A DNA stretch of 64,000 nucleotides from Bin87 sp965204905 (GCA_965204905.1 OZ242042.1:2294001-2358000); one strand, 5' to 3'. Positions 7,791 to 16,550 are shown, counted from the stretch's first letter. Numbers and translations are program-made. The notes: generated by a model from the sequence alone, not told the origin.

Positions 7791-8783
7791 TTACGCCGGC
7801 GCGTTGGCGCGGATGATTTCCTGGGCTGACGCGGCGGCGTTTTCGCCGGATACCCTGGGGGCGATGATGGGCAACGTGATGCCGGACTGCCGGTATTCGG
7901 CCAACCTTTCTTTCCGGGCAACCGGATCGCCGGGCAGAGACATACGGTCAATCAGGCCCTGGGGCACCAGCCGTTCAGCCTCTGCGACGTTGCCCTCTCG
8001 CCACGCTCGCCGCACCAACTCCACCTCGTCGGCAAAGCCGGCCTCGGCCATCAATCGCCGGTAGCGCGGGAATCGCCCGGCGTAGGTCGCGGCGACGCGA
8101 CGCATCCCGCCATCCCCGGCGCCGTCAGCGGACACCGATAGAAGCGTCGCCAGTTCGACGGATTCGCGAGCGACGCCGGCGCGCTCTGCTCCGGCGGCAA
8201 CGTGGTACGCGGCGGTGCGCGCGTGCTCCGGGGTACACCAGGTGAGCAGGATTCCCTGGCTGATCTCGCCGGCGATTTCCAACATCCTGGGGAATACCGC
8301 CGCGAGGTAGATGGGCATATCGGATCGCAGTACGGGGAAGTGCAAGTCAAAGGACCGGATGTTGGTGACTTCTCCCTGGAAGTCCAACAGATTTCCGTCT
8401 CTCAGTAGCCGGCGCACTACGTCCACGGTATCGCGGACTCGCGGAATGGGCGCCGAAAACTCCAGTCCGTGCTCCGGCCCCACCTGCACCTTGTGGCTGC
8501 TGCCCAGACCGAGGATAAACCTGCCTTGCGAGTAGTGATCGACGCAGGCCGCCGCCATTGCTATGGTGGGCGCGCTGCGAACGTACACGCTGCTGATGCT
8601 GGTGCCCAGTTGGATCCGCGATGTCGCCAGGGCGCAGGCAGTGAGGATGGAAAATTGGTCGCCGCCGTGCCCTTCGGCCACCCACGCCGATTCGTAGCCC
8701 AGCTCCTCGGCGAGTTGTACGCACTGCACAACTTCGGGTGGGGACATTCCGCCGCCGGTGAACGCTACTCCGATCCGTTCCAT
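7791..8783 (-). CDS. LLM-class flavin-dependent oxidoreductase
   Basis: A 330-residue luciferase-like TIM-barrel oxidoreductase using FMN or F420. Typical blocks are the N-terminal IGVAFTGGG, LAEELGYESAWVAEGHGG near 27-43, the SRIQLGTSISSVYVRSP-like stretch near 55-71 and GRFILGLGSSHK near 87-98. The overall look is closest to the F420-type (MER-like) branch, but cofactor choice cannot be settled from sequence. It begins 1 base after the stop of the methyltransferase gene, so it is the last gene of a quinone reductase-methyltransferase-monooxygenase operon. Two more proteins of this superfamily occur in the window. Confidence 0.88.
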   Translation of the reverse strand: MERIGVAFTGGGMSPPEVVQCVQLAEELGYESAWVAEGHGGDQFSILTACALATSRIQLGTSISSVYVRSAPTIAMAAACVDHYSQGRFILGLGSSHKVQVGPEHGLEFSAPIPRVRDTVDVVRRLLRDGNLLDFQGEVTNIRSFDLHFPVLRSDMPIYLAAVFPRMLEIAGEISQGILLTWCTPEHARTAAYHVAAGAERAGVARESVELATLLSVSADGAGDGGMRRVAATYAGRFPRYRRLMAEAGFADEVELVRRAWREGNVAEAERLVPQGLIDRMSLPGDPVARKERLAEYRQSGITLPIIAPRVSGENAAASAQEIIRANAPA

Positions 8784-8784
8784 G

Positions 8785-9636
8785 TCATGCTCCCCCGATT
8801 TCCAAATGTTTCCCGCCGGTTTCCCAAGTGAGCAGCACCGTCCTGGGCTGGCTCAACCATCTTGGGGTCAACCCGCCGGGCGTGCGTTCAAAAACCTGGT
8901 CCAACTTGTTGGACACGGCGGCGCGGGTTTGATCGTCTTCCGCATCCAGCCATCGCATCGCCAAATCGACTGCTTCTATATCGGAGAGGTCACGTTCCGC
9001 TTCCGTCAACCACCAGGGTTCATCGGGCAAGGGACGAATCTCGGGCAACAATCCCATTTCCCAGAGTACGGCCGCCAGTTCCGGCAATCCCGGCCAATGG
9101 GGAGGTTGTTCTCCGAACACTGCGTTATGCAAGGCCGAGCCCATATCGCCGGGCGTTGGCCGCCATACGGTTATCATGATTCGCCGGGACGCCGAGTTAT
9201 GCAGCTTCTCAACAAACGGCGCGATGTCCCTGACAAAGTAGGTAACGTCGGAGAGATGTATCACATCGCCGGTTTCGTCGGAATCCATCCACCAGTCGCT
9301 GGTGATACGGGTGTTGGTGATGGCGGCCTGGTCGCGGGCAATGATGAACTGCTCTCGCATACCCTCGGAGGGTTCGACCAGCACAACCTCCTGTACGCAG
9401 TCGGACAGCGCCAGGGAAACGCGGCCGGCGCCGCCGCCGACGTCCAGCAGGACATCCGAAGTCTCCAGGTAGGCGGCCAACGCCGACAGGTTGGCGTCTT
9501 TGTGCCGCCTGGGATCCAGCCGGAACATTTCGGCCATATCCGCCCAGTGGTCTCCGGGCATTTGGTGATCCGAGAATCTATCCGCCGCCAGCGCGGCATC
9601 GTACACGGCGGCGTAGTGCGCGGCTGCGGTGTTCAT
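8785..9636 (-). CDS. Class I SAM-dependent methyltransferase
   Basis: A 283-residue class I methyltransferase. The SAM-binding motif I is LLDVGGGAG at 63-71, followed by the acidic strand-2 end VLVEPSEGM and a VIHLSDVTYFV post-motif region. The C-terminal half has no recognised substrate domain. Its ATG overlaps the quinone reductase stop by 4 bases (ATGA), and its stop is 1 base from the monooxygenase ATG, so translation is probably coupled across the three genes. Substrate unknown; the operon suggests a small organic molecule. Confidence 0.82.
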   Translation of the reverse strand: MNTAAAHYAAVYDAALAADRFSDHQMPGDHWADMAEMFRLDPRRHKDANLSALAAYLETSDVLLDVGGGAGRVSLALSDCVQEVVLVEPSEGMREQFIIARDQAAITNTRITSDWWMDSDETGDVIHLSDVTYFVRDIAPFVEKLHNSASRRIMITVWRPTPGDMGSALHNAVFGEQPPHWPGLPELAAVLWEMGLLPEIRPLPDEPWWLTEAERDLSDIEAVDLAMRWLDAEDDQTRAAVSNKLDQVFERTPGGLTPRWLSQPRTVLLTWETGGKHLEIGGA

Positions 9637-10604
9637 GGCGTGAGGATAACCTTGCCGCGCGTGCCACGGGAGGCGAGGTGTTGGTGAGCGTTGCCAGCTT
9701 CGGACATGGGCATGATGCGGTCCACGATGAGCTTGAGCTTGCCGCCGGTGATCATCGGGATAAGGTCATTCATCGCGCCCTGGTGGTCCAGCGAGCCAAA
9801 GGGAGAGCGGCCCATACTGAACCCGATAACCGTGCGGTTCAACGTGGTGATGTCGGCGGCGGACAGGTTGGCCGGTTGCCCGCTGGCATTGCCGTAGCTG
9901 ACGAGACGCCCGTAAGATGCTACGCAGCGCACCGATTTCTCCAGCACGGGGCCGCCCACGCACTCCAGCACCAGCGCAACGCCGCGGCCGTCGGTGATGG
10001 ATTTCACCTCGTCCTCAAAGTCCACTTCGGTGTAATTGATGGTGATGTCTGCGCCCAGCGAGCGGCACAGCTCCAGCTTGTCCTCGGTTGAGGCGGTGGC
10101 GATGACTCGCGCGCCCAATTCTTTTGCCAGTTGTATCGCCACCGTGCCCACGCCGGACGCGCCGGCCTGGATCAAAACGGTGTCGCCGGGCTGCATCGCG
10201 CCTCGGGACTTCAGCAAGTGGTACGACGTGAGAAACGTGATGGGCATGCCGCCGGCATGGACCGGGTCGATACCGTCAGGATACGGGAAGACGAAGTTGG
10301 CGTTGACCGCCACGTACTCGGCCTGACCCTGTGGCCCCATAGCCATCACCTTCTGTCCAACGGACAGCCGACCGTCGGAGACGTCGGACCCCAGCGCGGT
10401 AACAGTGCCGGCGGCCTCCAGGCCAAGGGTTGCGGGCAAGTCGGGGCCGGGATAGTTGCCCTGGCGACGCATGATGTCGGCATAGTTGACGCCGGCGGAG
10501 TCCACTTTAATCAGCACCTGGTGCGGGCTGGGCGTGGGTTCCGGCGCGTCTTTCCATTGCAGGACATCAACGCTGCCATATTCTTCGATTCGTAGCGCTT
10601 TCAT
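9633..10604 (-). CDS. NADPH:quinone reductase-like zinc-free medium-chain dehydrogenase
   Basis: A 323-residue MDR-superfamily oxidoreductase. The GroES-like N-terminal domain (VNYADIMRRQGNYP) lacks the structural-zinc cysteines, and the Rossmann motif is GASGVG at 148-153 followed by VAIQLAKELGARVIATAS. This is the quinone oxidoreductase (QOR) subfamily, which reduces quinones or enones with NADPH. It is separated by 22 bases from the upstream hydroxyacid dehydrogenase and overlaps the methyltransferase by 4 bases, so all four minus-strand genes may form one transcript. Confidence 0.88.
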   Translation of the reverse strand: MKALRIEEYGSVDVLQWKDAPEPTPSPHQVLIKVDSAGVNYADIMRRQGNYPGPDLPATLGLEAAGTVTALGSDVSDGRLSVGQKVMAMGPQGQAEYVAVNANFVFPYPDGIDPVHAGGMPITFLTSYHLLKSRGAMQPGDTVLIQAGASGVGTVAIQLAKELGARVIATASTEDKLELCRSLGADITINYTEVDFEDEVKSITDGRGVALVLECVGGPVLEKSVRCVASYGRLVSYGNASGQPANLSAADITTLNRTVIGFSMGRSPFGSLDHQGAMNDLIPMITGGKLKLIVDRIMPMSEAGNAHQHLASRGTRGKVILTP

Positions 10605-10626
10605 TTGTAAAGTTCTCCAGCTATAT

Positions 10627-11619
10627 TCAGGTCGCCGGGCCGCGCAGGTTGGGCGCTTCCAGGACTCCCGGATTGATCACCCGCACCGGCTCGCCCGATG
10701 CGAAGGCGCGTATGTTTTCGACTACGCCGGAATAGAAGGCGCGGTATCCATCGTCGGTGACGTAGCCGACGTGGGGTGTAATCAGAGTGTTGTCCAGTGT
10801 CAGGAACGGGTGGTTAGCCGGCAACGGCTCAACGTCGAAAACGTCCAGAGCCGCGCCGCCGATGGCTCGGCGCCGCAATGCGTCGATCAGCGCCGCCTCG
10901 TCAACGATTGGGCCGCGCGAGATGTTCACCAGAACGGCCGAGGGTTTCATCAATCCGATCTCGTGAGCGCCCACCAGTCCCCATGTCCGGTCGCTCAATC
11001 GGACGTGTACCGACACTATGTCGCCCTCCGAGAACAGGGTGTCCTTGTCCACCAACGTTGCGCCGCATTCGGCTGCCCGTTCGGCGGTGAGGTTCTGGCT
11101 CCACGCGATGATCTGCATCCCAAACGCGCTGCCCACCCGGGCCACCAGCGACCCTATGTGCCCCAATCCCAGCAGCGCGAGGGTCTTGCTCTGGAGACTG
11201 GCGCCGACGTGGATGCCCCACTTGCCGCCCTCGCGGGTGGCCCGGTCTTCCTGAGGTATCTGACGAAGGATACCCAGGATCAAACCCCAGGTGAGCTCGG
11301 TCGGGCCCTCGCCTGCGCCCGGGGTCGCGCACACCGTAATCCCCAGATCCGTAGCCGCTGCAAGGTCAAAGGAGGCATTGCCACCGCCGGTGGTGATGAG
11401 GCACCGCAGCGCCGGCAGTCGTTCCAACAGGGTGCGCGGAAATGGCGTCCTCTCCCGCATACCCATCACGATGTCGAAATCCGCGAGCCTTTCGGCCAGC
11501 GCGTCTTCGTCGGCCAGATGATCGCTGAAATAAGTAACTTCAATGCCAGCGGGCAAGCTGTTCCAATCCGCCATGTCGGCGGCAACGCTCTGGTAGTCGT
11601 CAAGAACGGCAACTTTCAT
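10627..11619 (-). CDS. D-2-hydroxyacid dehydrogenase family protein
   Basis: A 330-residue NAD-dependent D-2-hydroxyacid dehydrogenase of the PGDH/glyoxylate reductase type. The nucleotide-binding motif is GLGHIG at 151-156. Catalytic Arg235 (NISRGP), Glu264 (FDVEPLP) and His283 (TPHVG) are all present. No C-terminal ACT domain is seen, which argues against a regulated serine-pathway SerA. The ATG at 11619 is preferred to the in-frame GTG at 11631 because GAGGTG sits 8 bases before it. It is the first gene of the minus-strand run down to 7791. Confidence 0.88.
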   Translation of the reverse strand: MKVAVLDDYQSVAADMADWNSLPAGIEVTYFSDHLADEDALAERLADFDIVMGMRERTPFPRTLLERLPALRCLITTGGGNASFDLAAATDLGITVCATPGAGEGPTELTWGLILGILRQIPQEDRATREGGKWGIHVGASLQSKTLALLGLGHIGSLVARVGSAFGMQIIAWSQNLTAERAAECGATLVDKDTLFSEGDIVSVHVRLSDRTWGLVGAHEIGLMKPSAVLVNISRGPIVDEAALIDALRRRAIGGAALDVFDVEPLPANHPFLTLDNTLITPHVGYVTDDGYRAFYSGVVENIRAFASGEPVRVINPGVLEAPNLRGPAT

Positions 11620-11642
11620 CGTGACAGGCACCTCGGGGGTTG

Positions 11643-11671
11643 CTGGATTCCGGCTTTCGCCGGAATGACAG
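11643..11671. repeat. Extragenic palindrome, family A copy 2
   Basis: ATTCCGGC-TTTC-GCCGGAAT in the same CTGGATTC...GAATGACAG frame as the copy at 7749. The two differ by a compensated change in the stem, as expected for a structure-conserving repeat. It lies in the leader region of the hydroxyacid dehydrogenase operon. Confidence 0.7.
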
Positions 11672-11821
11672 AAATGAGGAAGTTATGTGAAGCGGGTATT
11701 GCTTTTCGCAGAGCCGTCGGATGCTGGGTATCACGGTAAAGTGGGGAATCAGGCCGCCGGCATTGGGTTCGGCCAGTAAAGCACAGGGACAGAAATAGGG
11801 TCAAGTTGCGGCGTAAAAGCG

Positions 11822-11827
11822 TATAAT
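11822..11827 (+). promoter_or_regulatory. Likely -10 element of the ArgD-like gene
   Basis: A perfect TATAAT followed by GGGC, 65 bases before the ATG at 11892. No good -35 is seen at 17 bases. It belongs to a set of similar TAyAATGsrc sites before other genes here (47714, 55979, 60026). Confidence 0.45.
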
Positions 11828-11891
11828 GGGCATCGGGCCGGGGTTACGTCGCCAACCGGCCGGCAACAAACCAACAGGGAGCAAACGACTC

Positions 11892-13082
11892 ATGCCGAGC
11901 AACGCTGAATACATCGCCATTGAGCAGAAATACTACGCCCAGACCGTGCGCCGCCGGCCGGTAGTTATAGTGCGGGGCGAAGGCTCCCGAGTATGGGATG
12001 CCGATGGCAAGGAATACATCGACTTCGTGGCCGGCTGGGCCGTGGATAACTTGGGCCACTGCCCCCAAGTGGTGGTGGACGCGATATCGCAACAGGCCGC
12101 CACGCTGATTCAGACCTCCAACCAGTTCTACACACTGCCGCAGCTGGAAATCGCCGAGATGCTGATTGAAAACTCCTGCATGGACCGGGTTTTCTTCTGC
12201 AACAGCGGCGCGGAAGCGGTGGAAGGCGCGCTCAAGCTGGCCCGGCGTTACGGCAAGCTGCACAAGAACGGCGCCTATGAAGTCATCACCGCCTTCAACT
12301 CCTTCCACGGGCGCACTATGAATGCAGTGGCCGCCACCGGACAGCCCCATTACCACGAGCTTTTTGAGCCCATTCCCGAGGGGTTCACCTACGTTGATTT
12401 CAACGACGTAGAAGCGGTGATGAACGCGACGACGGAGAACACAGTCGCCGTAATGGTGGAGCCGGTGCAGGGCGAGGGCGGCGTCAACATCCCCGACGAG
12501 GACTATTTCCAGCGTCTGCGCGCCTGGTGCGATCAGAACGACATCCTGCTGATCCTAGACGAAGTCCAGACCGGCATGGGTCGGCTGGGGAGCCTGTTCG
12601 GTCACCAGGAATACGACGTGGAACCGGACGTGATGATCCTGGCCAAGGGCCTCGGGTTCGGCGTGCCCATCGGCGCGTTCCTCTCCAAGGAGAACGCCAT
12701 GGCCCTGACCTACGGTGATCACGGCAGCACCTTTGGCGGCAACGCCCTGACCACTGCCGCGGCGGCCGCCGGCACCCGCTATATGCTGGAAAACGACATC
12801 CTGGGCAACGTCAGGCGCATGGAGGTCGTGCTGAACGACCGGCTGAACGGGCTGAAGGCCAAGTATGGCTTCGTCGATGAAATCCGGTGCAAGGGCCTGC
12901 TGGCCGCCGTGCAGTTCGACAGCGACATCATGCCGCAGGTGATGGATGCCGCCGAAGCAGCGGGCGTGCTGCTCAACGGCGTGCGTCCGAATGCGGTGCG
13001 CATCATGCCGGCGCTGAACATCACCGAGGCGGAGATTGATGAGGGCGTCGGGCGGCTGGATGCGGCGCTGGGGAACGTGTAG
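11892..13082 (+). CDS. argD: Class III aminotransferase, probable acetylornithine aminotransferase
   Basis: A 396-residue fold-type I PLP enzyme of class III. Key blocks are FCNSGAEAVEGALKLAR, the SFHGRT loop, the EPVQGEGG strand, LILDEVQTGMGR and the PLP lysine Lys252 in LAKGLGFGVPIGA. Length and the short N-terminus fit ArgD (acetylornithine to N-acetylglutamate semialdehyde, reversible). The nearby convergent argG gene supports an arginine role; 4-aminobutyrate or beta-alanine aminotransferases look alike, so the symbol is provisional. The ATG at 11892 has AGGGAG about 11 bases upstream; a longer frame from 11826 lies in the promoter region. Confidence 0.82.
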   Translation: MPSNAEYIAIEQKYYAQTVRRRPVVIVRGEGSRVWDADGKEYIDFVAGWAVDNLGHCPQVVVDAISQQAATLIQTSNQFYTLPQLEIAEMLIENSCMDRVFFCNSGAEAVEGALKLARRYGKLHKNGAYEVITAFNSFHGRTMNAVAATGQPHYHELFEPIPEGFTYVDFNDVEAVMNATTENTVAVMVEPVQGEGGVNIPDEDYFQRLRAWCDQNDILLILDEVQTGMGRLGSLFGHQEYDVEPDVMILAKGLGFGVPIGAFLSKENAMALTYGDHGSTFGGNALTTAAAAAGTRYMLENDILGNVRRMEVVLNDRLNGLKAKYGFVDEIRCKGLLAAVQFDSDIMPQVMDAAEAAGVLLNGVRPNAVRIMPALNITEAEIDEGVGRLDAALGNV

Positions 13083-13166
13083 CTACCACTAAAATTCGGC
13101 GCCGGCGGAATTCGGAACTTCATCGGCGCCGGAATAAAATTTGCTGCAACGTGAGGACAATACGCC

Positions 13167-13388
13167 ATGAGCTGGGACCGCATTACAATTGACCCGGAAG
13201 TGTGTTCCGGCAAAGCTAGGGTCTGCGGCACACGTATTACGGTGGAGTTCGTTCTTAAACTTATGAGCAACGGCTACGACGCTAAGGATATCGTACACGC
13301 TTATCCTGAACTGACACCGGATGACGTGTTTCAATGCGCGTCCTATGGCGCATGGTTGGCGAGCGATAGTCTGGTCGCCATAGATTGA
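13167..13388 (+). CDS. DUF433 domain protein (antitoxin-like)
   Basis: A 73-residue DUF433 protein with the typical opening DRITIDPEVCSGKARVCGTRI and the helix-turn-helix region VEFVLKLMSNGYDAKDIVHAYP. DUF433 proteins pair with DUF5615 PIN-like proteins as VapB-like antitoxins; here the DUF5615 gene follows at once with overlapping stop/start signals (TGATG). The sequence GTGAGGA precedes the ATG. The pair sits between the ArgD-like gene and argG as a small accessory insertion. Confidence 0.85.
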   Translation: MSWDRITIDPEVCSGKARVCGTRITVEFVLKLMSNGYDAKDIVHAYPELTPDDVFQCASYGAWLASDSLVAID

Positions 13389-13394
13389 TGCGCA

Positions 13395-13754
13395 TTGTGG
13401 CTTGACGTCCATATCTCACCGATCACCGTTCAGCATCTAAACGAACTTGGGCATGACGCGATACGCGCCGACGCAGTCTTGCTTGGCAACGCGCCTGACC
13501 ACGAAATTGTTGAGTGGGCCGCTGCCAACGAACGGGTTGTTGTCACGCAGGATCTAGGCTTTGGTGGGATTGTCGCCCTATCAGGGGCGACCAGGCCGTC
13601 GATAGTCACGCTGAGGTTGTCAGACTCCCGCGTGGAAACCGTGAATCGCATCCTCGAAACTGTGCTTCCAAGGCTGGAAGCACCAGTAGCGGGTGGCGCC
13701 GTGATAACCGTGGGAGACAAGCGGGTGCGGATACGGCAGCTACCCGTCCGCTAG
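13395..13754 (+). CDS. DUF5615 PIN-like protein (toxin-like), start disturbed
   Basis: A 119-residue DUF5615/Mut7-C-like PIN-fold protein with WLDVHISP at the start, GHDAIRADAVLLGNAPDHEI, and VVVTQDLGFGG carrying the acidic PIN residues. It is the presumed RNase toxin of the DUF433 pair. The expected ATG at 13388 overlapping the antitoxin stop is one base out of frame (ATGCGCATTG then TGGCTTGAC); the only in-frame start is TTG at 13395. Either TTG is used or a one-base insertion has silenced the toxin. It ends 4 bases into the convergent argG gene. Confidence 0.8.
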   Translation: MWLDVHISPITVQHLNELGHDAIRADAVLLGNAPDHEIVEWAAANERVVVTQDLGFGGIVALSGATRPSIVTLRLSDSRVETVNRILETVLPRLEAPVAGGAVITVGDKRVRIRQLPVR

Positions 13755-14950
13755 CTACTCCCCTGCTGGCGGCGTTGGGTGCGGGCCGGCAGGCCGTAGA
13801 TGTCGATGAATCCTTTGGCGGCGGTGTGGTCGAATTCGTCGGCGCGGTCGTAGGTGGCCAGGCCGTAGTCGTACAGTGGGCGGTCTGCCGTGCGGCCTAC
13901 AACTACGCAGGAGCCCTTGTGCAAGCGAACGCGGATGTCGCCGGACACGTGGCGCTGCGTGCTGTCCACGTAAGCGTCCAGGTCATTGCGGTGCGCCGTG
14001 TACCATAGGCCGTTATAGACCAGCTCCGCGTACTCCTGGGCGATGCGATCTTTGAACCGGCTCTGTTCGCGGGATAGAGTCATGGTTTCCAAGGCGCGGT
14101 GAGCGGAGTGGAGCAGGACAGCCGCGGGTGATTCATAAACCTCGCGGCTCTTGATACCCACCAGGCGGTTCTCAACGTGGTCGATACGCCCGATGCCGTG
14201 GGCGCCGGCCAACTCGTTCAAGTGGCCGATCAGGGCGACGCCGGCCATGGTTTCGCCATCAACGGCGGTGGGTATTCCTTCGTCGAACCTGATTTCTACG
14301 TAGGCGGGCTCGTCGGGGGCGACTGCCGGGCTTACGGTCCATTCATAAGCATCCTCAGGCGGCTCCACCCACGGATCTTCCAACTCGCCGGCTTCAGCGC
14401 TGCGGCCCCACAGGTTTTCGTCGGTGCTGTACTTGTTGTTGGACGGAGCGATGGGAAGGTTGCGCTCGCGAGCGTACAGCACCTCGTCTTCGCGGTTCAT
14501 GCCCCATTCGCGGATGGGAGCTATAAGCTCAACGCCAGGAGCGAGCGCGGAGACACCCACTTCGATGCGGACCTGATCGTTGCCCTTGCCGGTACAGCCG
14601 TGGGCTACGGCGTCGGCGCTATGCTGGCGCGCTACATCGGCCAGGTATCGCGCAATCAGGGGGCGTCCCAAAGCGGTCGCCAGAGGGTATTGACCCTCGT
14701 AGATTGCGCCGGCGCGCAAAGCGGGCCAGAGAAATTCCTCGACCAGAGTTTCCCTGCCATCCACTGTTACCGCATCCAATGCGCCTACAGCATACGCGCG
14801 TTGGCGTATGGTCTCCAAATCAACCATTCCCAGATCGATAGTGCAAGTGATTACGTCAGCGTTGTAGTTTTCCTGAAGCCACGGTACGGCCACGGAAGTA
14901 TCCAATCCGCCACTGTAGGCGAGGACAATTTTCTTGCGGGGGGTTGCCAT
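13751..14950 (-). CDS. argG: Argininosuccinate synthase
   Basis: A 399-residue argininosuccinate synthase, full family length. It joins citrulline and aspartate with ATP in the penultimate step of arginine synthesis. The N-terminal PP-loop KKIVLAYSGGLDTSVAV binds ATP, and GCTGKGNDQVRIE, APIREWGM and NLWGRSAEAGELEDP are classic ArgG blocks. The ATG at 14950 reads MATPRKK. The ArgD-like gene lies 0.7 kb away on the other strand, but argH, argF and argB are not in the window. Confidence 0.96.
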   Translation of the reverse strand: MATPRKKIVLAYSGGLDTSVAVPWLQENYNADVITCTIDLGMVDLETIRQRAYAVGALDAVTVDGRETLVEEFLWPALRAGAIYEGQYPLATALGRPLIARYLADVARQHSADAVAHGCTGKGNDQVRIEVGVSALAPGVELIAPIREWGMNREDEVLYARERNLPIAPSNNKYSTDENLWGRSAEAGELEDPWVEPPEDAYEWTVSPAVAPDEPAYVEIRFDEGIPTAVDGETMAGVALIGHLNELAGAHGIGRIDHVENRLVGIKSREVYESPAAVLLHSAHRALETMTLSREQSRFKDRIAQEYAELVYNGLWYTAHRNDLDAYVDSTQRHVSGDIRVRLHKGSCVVVGRTADRPLYDYGLATYDRADEFDHTAAKGFIDIYGLPARTQRRQQGSS

Positions 14951-14973
14951 GAATTTCTTCTGCTCCTAACGGC

Positions 14974-15669
14974 TTAGAGATTGGGACCGGTGCGAAGTTG
15001 GTTGATGTAGTTGACCAGCGCGAATACGCCCGACGCCTGCTTGACCGAGAATTCCGATCCCATCAACCCACCGAGGCGGCTGAACACATCCAACCGGATG
15101 CGCCGGCCGTTATTCATTATGGACCGGTCCCAGTGCGCCTTGACGGAGTCGATTGTATCCATGGGCACGCGCGCGGAGTCCGCAGATACCGATTTGCCCA
15201 AATAGACGAAATCGCGGTCCGCCCACATCATCCCCCGGCGGCATTGGAATGGTCCAACCATCTCGGGCAGCTCCGCGGTGGTCTCACCCAGTTCAGAGGT
15301 CTCTTCCTCGGTGTACACGTGATGCAGATGGGCAATCAGGTTGATCATCCCGGTGTATTGCAAAGCGCCGAAACTGGCGCGAATCAACCCCATTGGTCCC
15401 TGCACCATGACCTTGGTTTCTGCGCGCGTTGGGTTCTCTTTATAAAAGTCCCAGTCGGCGATGATGTCTGAGACGTCGTTCAGCGGCAGGCGAAAGGATT
15501 GCTCGGTATCAATGCCCGACTTGTGGACGCAGCCATCTTCAATCCAGACGAAACCGTCCAGGCAGGGAATGGGGCTGAATTTCTGGGGAGCGCGTTTCTT
15601 GCCGGAGGCGCCGTCCGGGGAACCGACGTCGTCAGAAGTTTTTCTACGACGCCTGAAAATGCTGATCAT
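14974..15669 (-). CDS. Hypothetical protein with two tandem similar domains
   Basis: A 231-residue protein that I do not recognise. Two halves align by eye. The first (about 34-120) runs FVWIEDGCVHKSGID, FRLPLNDVSDIIADWDF, then a GLIRASFG strand and a helix; the second (about 137-228) runs MMWADRDFVYLGKSV, ARVPMDTIDSVKAHWDR, then LMGSEFSV and a helix. The strand-rich pattern ending in a helix suggests duplicated PH-like domains, an inference. There is no signal peptide or membrane segment; the N-terminus is basic (FRRRRK). The ATG at 15669 has AGGAGG about 4 bases upstream. It shares direction with argG, 23 bases apart. Confidence 0.7.
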   Translation of the reverse strand: MISIFRRRRKTSDDVGSPDGASGKKRAPQKFSPIPCLDGFVWIEDGCVHKSGIDTEQSFRLPLNDVSDIIADWDFYKENPTRAETKVMVQGPMGLIRASFGALQYTGMINLIAHLHHVYTEEETSELGETTAELPEMVGPFQCRRGMMWADRDFVYLGKSVSADSARVPMDTIDSVKAHWDRSIMNNGRRIRLDVFSRLGGLMGSEFSVKQASGVFALVNYINQLRTGPNL

Positions 15670-15748
15670 GTCCCCTCCTGCCGTGCGGAACGGCCTCTTC
15701 CACACTTTTTCCGTTGATGCGCGGGTATTTTACCAGCATATCGCCGCG

Positions 15749-16405
15749 CTACCAGCCATTCCAATGGATTATGTCGTCCAAAGATTCCCGGTGCGCGGGC
15801 CGGAATCGGTCACCGATGGTATAAGCCATTGGAATCAGGCCGGCTTGCATCACCCTGCGGTAGGGGATGCCCAGGACATCTGCCGCGGCCTCTTCGTGCA
15901 TCAGGTGGATGCAGGTAAATACGGAGCCGATGCCACGAGCGCGAGCCGCCAACATCAGGCTCCATGCCGCGGGCATGATCGTGCCCCACTGCGCGCTCTG
16001 GGCCAGAGCAGGGGCGTTGTCGGTGCGACCCACGATGCAGGGGATCACCAGCACCGGGGCCCGGTGCATGTTGTCAGCGAGGTACTGCGCAGAATCACCG
16101 ACGCGTTCCTGGACGGCGGCGCGAACCGGGTCATCGTATTGCAGGTTTGTTGCGGCCGTGGGCGACTGGGTGTACTGCTGCCAACCTTTGCGATACAGCT
16201 CGGCCAACGCCGTCCGTTTGTCAGCGTCAGTGACCACCATGAAGTGCCAATTTTGGCGATTGCTGGCCGTCGGGGCCTGTTGGGCCACTGCCAGGCACTC
16301 GCGGATAACGTCGTCGGGCACGGGACGGTCGAAATCCAGGCGTTTGCGGACGGCGCGGGTGGTGGTGAGCAATTCGTCCGGCGAAAGGTTGTAAACGACC
16401 GGCAT
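15749..16405 (-). CDS. Nitroreductase family protein
   Basis: A 218-residue FMN-dependent nitroreductase-fold protein. The opening TTTRAVRKRLDFDRPVP followed by LAVAQQAPTASNRQNWHFMVV is the classic FMN phosphate-binding start, and GSVFTCIHLMHEEAAADVLGIP with a GDRFRPAHRESLDDIIHW end are typical of the family. The substrate is unknown; such enzymes reduce nitro compounds, quinones or flavins. The ATG at 16405 is preferred because GAGGAG lies 10 bases upstream; in-frame upstream starts at 16423 and 16444 lack a site. Confidence 0.88.
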   Translation of the reverse strand: MPVVYNLSPDELLTTTRAVRKRLDFDRPVPDDVIRECLAVAQQAPTASNRQNWHFMVVTDADKRTALAELYRKGWQQYTQSPTAATNLQYDDPVRAAVQERVGDSAQYLADNMHRAPVLVIPCIVGRTDNAPALAQSAQWGTIMPAAWSLMLAARARGIGSVFTCIHLMHEEAAADVLGIPYRRVMQAGLIPMAYTIGDRFRPAHRESLDDIIHWNGW

Positions 16406-16550
16406 GGCAAGTCTGCTCCTCATACCAAGATTGGCAATAATCATAACACCGCCGGCGGGCCGAAAATCCTGCTCGCATTAGTGAAAAAGTGGTAACCTTC
16501 CGGTGAGGCCACAGCCTCAACCAGCCCATGTTTTCGAGGATTGCCAAACC

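Noticed and set aside
11826..11891. Longer N-terminus of the ArgD-like protein
   Set aside because: The extra codons overlap the -10 region and lack homology; the ATG at 11892 has a ribosome site.
13088..13140. Two copies of TCGGCGCCGG after the ArgD-like gene
   Set aside because: A short GC palindrome repeated by chance is likely in this DNA; no T-run or stem large enough for a terminator.
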